From: Cylicocyclus nassatus
Lineage: Eukaryota > Nematoda > Chromadorea > Rhabditida > Strongylidae
Direction: 5' to 3'
DNA length: 64,000 nucleotides
Assembly (NCBI GenBank): GCA_958299035.1
Contig: CATQJL010000112.1
Location: forward strand, 50,426,941 to 50,490,940
Shown here: piece after piece, positions 57,731 through 64,000 of the stretch
Numbering within the stretch: position 1 is the first letter of the stretch
Layout: every line of letters begins with the position of its first letter
Program-made: the position numbers and the translations under genes
Notes under the pieces: model-generated
Seen by the model: only the letters and a program-made list of their open reading frames with translations
Told to the model about the DNA's origin: nothing
Databases searched by the model: none

Positions 57731-57943
57731 TGATGTGGAACGCGTTAAGCCGTTGACGATTTATTTAAAAAAACACAAAAGTTTCCCCTCTGCCCATCGG
57801 TGTACATGCCGAGCACTAGGAATAACTCTATAACAACACGCAAATATATCAAGGTGCGGCGGGTACGCCGCAATCACAGAGACCACATACACTTAGCCTA
57901 CAATGAGCGAGCAAGTTCCATTATATGGGATGGCTTTTTAACA
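57731..57943 (-). repeat. Ty3/gypsy 5' LTR
   Basis: On the minus strand it begins TGTTAAAAAGCCATCC and ends CCACATCA, giving the TG..CA ends expected of an LTR. The sequence just inside on the minus strand (TGGCGATCAGGATCAAGGG, from about 57728 downward) is the likely primer-binding site, starting with TGG as usual. Confidence 0.85.
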
Positions 57944-58333
57944 TAGAGATTTCAAACACGCTGTTTATGAAAATCGTGGTCTCTGTCAAGTACAGGGATT
58001 GCAGAGATATGGTTAATTATAATAGAATCATAGAACTTCGTAACTCCGCCTGCATTTCTCGCGTATCTGTCAAAAATTTCCTGCTTGGATTTAAATGTAG
58101 TTACTAGGATGTGCTATCGAATGGTGCAACCGCAGGCTCCAATCTACAAAAACGCGAGTTGCGAGCCTACGAAAAAACGTCCTCATAAATTTTGTTTGAA
58201 GTGTGAAGATCGCATACTTCGTCAAAATCCCACCGTGAGTGCTATGACAGTCTGATTGCAATCATCACGTTCACTTCGCTTGAAGGATCCCACTGTATTG
58301 AATATGGTAATTGCGTGTGCTTCAATTGCATAA

Positions 58334-60456
58334 TCTTATATATAAAGCTGAATGTCTGTTTGCATGTCTGTCTGTCTGTCTGTCTGTCTGTATTGTCTGT
58401 CTGTATGTCTGTCTGTATGTATGTTCCGAATAGAAAATTCCATTTCTGAACCGATCCGGACCAAACTTGGCACACATACACGGCGGGCCCCAGCGGGTGT
58501 CATAGGCTACTCTTCATCATCGATCGGTATCGATTTTATCGATTTTTATCGATTTTTTTGCATAGTTCACCTACGGGGCTGGGAGTTTGCACAGGGGGTA
58601 ATCGAGCATGGGGATTCCGAATGCAGTATTAGTTTTCACGAATATCGATCACTTTTATCGATTTTATCGATTTTTGCAAAGCTTAAGCTACGGGGCTGGG
58701 ATTTGGCACAGGGGGTAATCGAGCATGCTGATTACGAGTTCGATATTAGTTTGGCGTTATTCGGCTATCCGGGCCCCAAAATTTTTTTGTGGTGGAGCTG
58801 GCTCAAACTTCATGTATAAGGGTTATCTCAAGGGCCGGGCATACTTCAAGCGATTTCACGCGACGCGATTTGGCAATATTCCAGGTGTCCATATCTCATT
58901 GTAGGCACATTATAAATGTACAGAAGATAGAGTATTTCATCAGTTTATGTAAGTTATACACACTATGCATGTGCAGTTTGCTAATGTTGGATCCGAAGAC
59001 TTGTGGCGAATTGCCAAATCGCGTCGCGACTGAAATCGCGTGAAGTATGCCCGGCCCTTTACATGCTGATTACAGATATCACACTTTCTCCGCAGAACGT
59101 CTTCCCGTGTGGTCACGATAGGTGTGCGGTAGGAAGTCAAAATCATGAATTCGGCTGGAGTTCGGTCCACATGTCCTTATTCGACATGCTAATTAAGAAT
59201 ATCATCTCTCTCTCTTCATATTGGGGCCTTTTATAGAGTTGTAGTGGTTATATGGCATGGGATCGAAGACATAGATTTGCTCTAAACTTTGTCTAGGGTG
59301 CTCATTTAGCGCGCTGAACATGATTATCATGTTGATTTCGCAGGATAGTGCATTTTCTTAGGTCACGGTGGGTGTAGATGGGTTGAAGTTCCAGATTTGC
59401 TCAAAACCTTACCTGTAAAGGTTCACAAGTATATCGCTTATGAATATGATGCTTGCTTGCTGTCATAACGCAATAGCGAAGTTATGGTGAGTTGCGGAGT
59501 TTGAATGGACATTTTTTCGCTTTTGCGCCAATTTAGATCCCAGATATTCAAGAGTTGGGGAAACGGTCGTTTTGCATAGCGGTCTCCAGCGCCATCCTGA
59601 TAACCTATTCCAACGCGTAACGCACGCGGCAAATCTCCCTCCCCCTGTTTTTGCTTAGGCAAAGCCGCCAAAGGGTGTCTCGCGCGCGGCAGTGGTCCTA
59701 TAAGGGAAAGCATTACGGTGGTGGGGAACTTTTATACCACACAAATTCGCTTTATCGTGGGGATTAAGCACGATATTCTTGAAACAGCACTTTAGGTAAT
59801 TTTATGCCAAGGTTTCAGGCAGGTTCATGATTTTTACCCGCTGCCATGTACTTACCGTAGCTCCGCGAAAAGGTCTCAAGACGCAACGAGAGTGTTTTGA
59901 ACGTGGCCAGAAGGTTGAATCTTTCTAGACGAGTTTCAGCCAAAGAGATTTCGCCCGTCTGCAGTATGCCTACCATAACTCAGTGAAATCGCCCCAAAAT
60001 GCCGGAGGAGTATGATATTCGTATCAGCATGTCGATTAGCTTCCCTCAAAGTTTTAGCAAAATCCATGATTTTAGCTTCTTATGTGTACCCAACGTAAAC
60101 CCAGAAAATGGCGCTATATCGCGCGAAATGACTACGATATTCGTCATCAGCGGCCTTAATAATCCCGATGTACCGACTTTGAGCAAGATCCATCACAAAA
60201 AGGGGCCGGACAGCCGAATGGCGCCATCAGTTTTCAGAATTATCCTTACTTTTACCGGTTTTATTGGGTTTTTTTGCAAATTTGAGCTACGTGGCTGGGG
60301 GTTGTTGAGGGAGGTAGGTGGGCATGCTAATTACTAACACAGCGGGAGTAGGGAATTGCATGTAAAAGTGGGCACAATGAAAAGTTTTACAGGGATAGGG
60401 ATAAAACCTTAATCATAGCATTGACAGGGCCGGGCGGAGCCGGGTAAGCCAGCTAG
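58334..60456 (+). mobile_element. Non-autonomous Helitron
   Basis: It begins TCTTATATATAAAGCTGAATG after an A, continues with a (TGTC)n tract (about 58360-58430), and ends with a short GC-rich stretch CCGGGCGGAGCCGGG followed by CTAG (60453-60456) and a T. The TC start, CTAG end, 3' GC-rich near-hairpin and A|T insertion are Helitron features. The interior has at least two tandem copies of a block of about 130 bp around GGGGCTGGGATTTGGCACAG (58520-58760), with a diverged third near 60290. No Rep/helicase frame is present. Confidence 0.65.
58830..59059. mobile_element. 230-bp hairpin element within the Helitron
   Basis: The termini are AAGGGCCGGGCATACTTCA and its inverse, followed inward by CGATTTCACGCGACGCGATT-like arms. 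The central part is unpaired. It is a miniature inverted-repeat element; the target duplication is not clear. Confidence 0.6.
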
Positions 60457-61134
60457 TTGAATATCGAAGCAGCTTCGTGGCTAAAGCTCACATCTATCCA
60501 ACTACTAAATCCAACACATAGGATCCATTAAGCGATGCGTAAAGATTTAAACACCGTGTTATACAAGCACTTACGGTGGAACTTTAACGAAGTATACGAT
60601 CTTCAAATTTTGAACACAATTCATGAGGACCTTTTTCTAGGCTCGTAACTCAACGACTGTTATAGACTGGAGCCTGAGGCATGCACCATATAGCACAGTT
60701 CCTATTTACTTTAACCTTCGAAAGCGAGCAGACAAGTTTCTTGACAGATACGCGAGAGGTGCAGGCGAATTTGAGAACTGTCGTGACTCCCTTACAGTTA
60801 CCTGCCACATCTCTGCAAAAAGGCCCTGTAATTGACAAAGACCACGATGTTCATAAACAGCGTGTTCGAAGCCTTTATAAGCGGAGTTTCCTTCCAAACC
60901 AAGACCATCAACATTATGACCAAACCTACTGGCGTACTGGCTAAAACGGAGAAAAACCCCAGAGCGTGAAACGAGAAAAAAATCAAATAACCCGAAATTC
61001 TGAAAACTTGCTCACACGGATTATCTGATCTGCTGATTACGAAACGCATATCGACACGCCAGCTTCGTATTCTAAGGTTATGCTGAGTAGAATTTGGTAA
61101 AACAGGATTTTTCCACAATTTACCAGCCCTTCTA

Positions 61135-61799
61135 CAGGGTGTCGCAAAAGTAAGTACACACTTTTCAATTGTCAGTATCTTTCTACCCATTGTCTCTTTT
61201 TTCGCCATTTGAACACCATTTCTGTAGAAAAGGCTTCAACTTAAATTTACAGTTCCGCACGAATCACTGATCGGTCTTCATTACCGTAAAATCAGTGTAG
61301 GAACTTTAACAATGATTTCAGGCTATGGGAAGCCATATTCTGCCTCGGAACAATACCAAACAAGCCAAAACTTTTAAATTATGGTAGAAGAAGCTGATTT
61401 CGAGTTTGAAACTTTCACTTTACTGTGATGCTTCTTTCCAAAGTTATCCCAGGTAAAGTAATCACCAAATTCCCAGTATTTTCAAGAAATGTGATTACAC
61501 CATCAAAAAGGCTGAAAACGCTCGTAAAAGTGTTTAATCAGCGTGCGCGAAAACATGTTACACGATTTTTCAGATTTTTGGAAAAAATTCTGTCAGATGG
61601 CATATTTCACAATGGTTCCACCTGCTGGAAGTTCTTACCGCAATCCTACAGTAACGAAAAGCGATCGGTGATTTGCTCGACCCCACTGTATATCTAAATT
61701 GAAGCCTTCTCATAGAATAGTACTTAGATGGGGGAAAAGACACATTGGGAGGGAAGCTTTTAACGGTTGAAAAGTGTGTATTACTTTTGGGACACCCTG
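61135..61799. mobile_element. Tc/mariner-type miniature element with CAGGGTGTCSCAAAAGT ends
   Basis: The termini CAGGGTGTCGCAAAAGTAAG and the inverse of CAGGGTGTCCCAAAAGTAAT are flanked by TA (61133-61134, 61800-61801). Just inside both ends is a shared CACACTTTTCAA. There is no transposase; the frame at 61425-61697 is unremarkable. Confidence 0.75.
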
Positions 61800-61801
61800 T
61801 A

Positions 61802-62183
61802 TTTCCTCTTGAAAATTGCCTGCGGCTATTTTTAAACTCCATAACTTACAGAAAAAGTAGTGCCGACAATCCTTGCTGAAGTCTACTAAGGGATATGCGC
61901 GCTACTTCACACCCTTTGCGGATAGACGTCCGCAGAAATATTTAGGAATGATATCCACAAAAGTCCCCGCGAAATAGGCTTTTCGTGCGAATAAATTGGA
62001 CTTAGCCCATGCGATGCGATAACTCAGACATTCGCGATTGACGACCGCCGGAGATCCGCCCACTTTCGGTTTGTTTCGGGACAAAGTTTTGTCCTGACGT
62101 TGACCCGACTGCACCAGCAACTTGGTCGTGATTGTTCCGACGCGTATCAAATACAATCGATTGGCCTTGTGAGTCGTTTGGCT
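61802..62183. other. No feature recognised
   Basis: Sequence between the Tc/mariner-type miniature element and the TTAA-flanked element. Short minus-strand frames show no domain. Confidence 0.4.
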
Positions 62184-62187
62184 TTAA

Positions 62188-63988
62188 AGGCAGCGTCCAG
62201 GCAAGATCCATTCACCCAGATTATCACATAGTTGTAAAGAGGGGCCCATGAGTATCCAATCTGCTTGGCCCACGCCTTTGACGTGCCCTCTAAGGCCCGT
62301 ATGCACGTACATCCCCGCGGGGAGGGGATGTGCGCTTAACCATTGGAATGATCCCCGCTGGGGATCCCCTCCCCTCCCCGCGCGAACCCCCGTATGCACA
62401 AAGACAGTATCGGACAAGGGATCCCCTGTGGGGAGGGGAAGTGAACCCTCTTATGCACAAGAGGGGATCAAGCGGGGAAATCACCTTGCTTTCAAATTTT
62501 CTATGAAAAACTCTTTCTTATTTCATATTTTGACTGCAACTCATCTTCATCTCCTCACTTTCATTAATTTAGGGTTGCGGAATGCGCGTATGCAGTGACT
62601 GCGCTCGGGGGCACTAAAAATGATTTTTTCTACTCCCATTATGTTCCTGCTTTCTTGGATGCTGCCCACTTTCGCTCATGCTGCTCCATTTCAGCGTAAA
62701 AACTTTGAACTATAGAAGTTGATGTGTCTCTGCAAGGGAATGGGTAGAAGACGTTATGCTGCCGAAAAGGGGAGGGGGTGCCGCGCGGACGCTCAGAGCA
62801 GTGTTCTAACACATAACAGAAGCTGCAAATTGTGCCAGCTCTCCATAAACGCTGTAGCTATCAGCTGCATATCGTCCTTTATCCCAGGGGAATGATCCCC
62901 AGCAGCCACCCCTGCTATGCACAAGGGGAACGCTGGGGAGGGGATCACTCCCCAGGGGATTTCTACTCAGAAATAGGCAAGTATGTTACTTTCTAGGTTT
63001 TTTGGAGACAGCTTATGTTAAAATAACGAGATAATGGCAACATGTCATGGAATATGAAAGTCACAATGTGTTTACTCAGCCTATATAGTTAAAACTATTA
63101 TGTTATATGAAAAATGCGCAAATTTCCTGAATGATCAAGAACTCCTACAAATAATCGAATTTGGCAGCTATTGTTGCTCGGATTTCTTCTTAAGAGGCGA
63201 ATATAGAAAAGAAAGACAAATTGCAAGCCACAGGTCGCTGAGAGAAGAACCCGGCTTTCATAGAAAATCCTCCATCAAAATGAACGAAATGCTTGGTAAT
63301 GACTGAGCAGAACCAGAATATCCGCGTCTCTGGCATGATCTACACCATCGAACCCCTACTTCGTTGCAGGGGATGTCGATCCCCTCCCCCGCGTTATTGA
63401 GTTGAATTCGCGCATACGGGGTTCGAGTGGGGGAAGGGAAGGGATCCCCTCCCCCTTCGAACCCCGTATGCACTGGGGTTCGCTCGATCAATACCTCTGA
63501 AACCATTCACATCATCCCCGCTTAGGTGCAGGGGAGGGGATCGCTCCCCTCCCCTCTGTCATGGCGGGGTCCGGCGGAGGGGATCGTTCCCCTGGGGATC
63601 CAGCTCCCCTCCCCTCCCCAGCGGGGACGTACGTGCATACGGGCCTAAAAGGAGATGCGGGCCTGTGATACGTATCATAAGCCGCCCTTCGTATCACAAA
63701 CCACCCCTGAGGACGAGTGCTTACGCAGGTGTGCGATTGCATTGCAGTTGCATTGCAGTTGCACTGCACACTGCAATGCAACTGCATCCGTACAGTTGCA
63801 GCTCCTCTCGCTGGCATGAGGATGGGGACGAGCAAATCGAAACAGTCTACCTTTCGAAGAGAGGATTCCCCAAAACAGGATTTTTTGGGAGTTTTGAACA
63901 ATTTCGACTTTGCAGATGTAATCAGAGACACGGAAAGGCCCCAGAATGGCAAAAACATGGGAGACGAAATTTTGCCCGGACGCTGCCT
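62188..63988. mobile_element. TTAA-flanked inverted-repeat element (piggyBac-type target)
   Basis: The ends AGGCAGCGTCCAGGCAAGAT and the inverse of AGGCAGCGTCCGGGCAAAAT are flanked by TTAA (62184-62187, 63989-63992). A TTAA duplication is the piggyBac signature, although the terminus is not one I recognise from that family. A Harbinger-type element (62294-63645) fills most of it. Near the right end, GCATTGCAGTTGCATTGCAG forms a small hairpin at about 63735-63800. Confidence 0.55.
62294..63645. mobile_element. G-rich PIF/Harbinger-type element
   Basis: Terminal inverted repeats GGCCCGTATGCACGTAC are flanked by TAA (62291-62293, 63646-63648). Subterminal and internal regions are built from GGGGAGGGGATCC-type blocks and extra copies of the CCGTATGCAC core (near 62390, 62440, 63410 and 63465). 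The middle (about 62500-63300) is ordinary AT-rich DNA with one unremarkable frame (63100-63306). The 3-bp TWA target and GGCCCGTAT start resemble the GGCCGTATTC end of the element at 16344-17328. Confidence 0.7.
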
Positions 63989-64000
63989 TTAACCGGACGT

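Larger units (their letters stand above)
51196..57943 (-). mobile_element. Ty3/gypsy LTR retrotransposon, complete in outline but decayed
   Basis: Two direct LTRs (51196-51414 and 57731-57943) bound a minus-strand interior with gag, protease, reverse transcriptase, RNase H and integrase in that order, the Ty3/gypsy arrangement. The 5-bp duplication TAGAG flanks it (51191-51195 and 57944-57948). A polypurine tract (AAGAGGGAGG on the minus strand) abuts the 3' LTR. Frames are broken throughout, and two fold-back elements (52366-53251, 55537-57050) are inserted, so it is inactive. Confidence 0.9.
50961..61134. mobile_element. Old fold-back element carrying a gypsy and a Helitron insertion
   Basis: When the insertions at 51196-57943 and 58334-60456 are set aside, 50961-51195 plus 57949-58333 is the diverged reverse complement of 60457-61134. 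Shared blocks include AATCAGCAGATCAGATAA, CACGCTGTTTATGAA and CTCGCGTATCTGTCAA. The outer ends are GAAGGGCTG and its inverse. The same repeat family occurs in 11136-13938. It carries no coding capacity. Confidence 0.7.

Noticed and set aside
58352..58819. 155-codon frame starting with repeated Ser-Val-Cys
   Set aside because: It is a translation of the (TGTC)n tract and the tandem blocks of the Helitron.
62184..63992. Two frames ending in LPGRCL that look like paralogous proteins
   Set aside because: They are readings of the inverted termini of the TTAA-flanked element, which are identical by structure and not by coding descent.
1..64000. Bacterial operons, prophage, CRISPR-Cas or a complete rRNA gene
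   Set aside because: No long frames, ribosome-binding sites, repeat-spacer arrays or extended rRNA similarity are visible; SL1, short introns and retroelements indicate a nematode nuclear genome.

Overview
The window is repeat-dominated, AT-rich nuclear DNA from a nematode, most likely a chromadorean. Three things point there. A near-exact SL1 spliced-leader sequence (21 of 22 positions, followed by a GT donor) lies at 24887-24908. Gene-like stretches have introns of 47 to 84 bp with GT..AG ends. The retroelements (BEL/Pao gag, Ty3/gypsy) and Tc1/mariner elements are of kinds common in nematode genomes. There is no bacterial or phage gene organisation, and most open frames are short and meaningless.

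The dominant structure is a giant imperfect palindrome. Bases 1-22972 are repeated in inverted orientation at 26943-48232, around a single-copy spacer of about 4 kb (22973-26942). Paired positions sum to about 48232 in the outer part and to 49915 near the centre. The arms differ by scattered substitutions, by two transposon insertions present only in the left arm (16344-17328 and 18117-19062), and by a non-homologous segment (19118-20723 against 29192-31051). The left arm runs off the start of the window, so the full palindrome is larger than what is seen. It is either a real inverted duplication or two haplotypes joined head to head in the assembly; the sequence alone cannot decide.

Each arm carries, from outside in: an unassigned coding-like exon; a small two-exon gene for a secreted peptide; a hairpin cluster that includes a 5S-rRNA-like stretch; a 7-kb composite fold-back element that has swallowed a mariner-type fold-back, a short Helitron-like element and the 3' end of a Ty3/gypsy element; a long stretch of old dispersed repeats; a GC-rich terminal-inverted-repeat element; a cysteine-rich exon; a broken gene interrupted by transposons; and a degenerate BEL/Pao polyprotein next to the centre. 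The BEL/Pao copy is nearly complete in the left arm plus spacer and truncated at both ends in the right arm. The spacer holds the BEL/Pao gag region, the SL1 sequence, one coding-like terminal exon and a 1.1-kb fold-back.

Beyond the right arm (48233-64000) the DNA is single copy within the window and consists of nested transposons. An old fold-back element (50961-61134) was invaded by a complete but decayed Ty3/gypsy retrotransposon with 5-bp target duplications and by a Helitron. Each of these was invaded again by smaller inverted-repeat elements. The window ends in a GC-rich Harbinger-type element nested in a TTAA-flanked element.

The recurrent theme is palindromy at every scale: hairpins of about 50-130 bp, at least seven fold-back elements whose arms span nearly their whole length and which carry unrelated termini, and the 48-kb palindrome.
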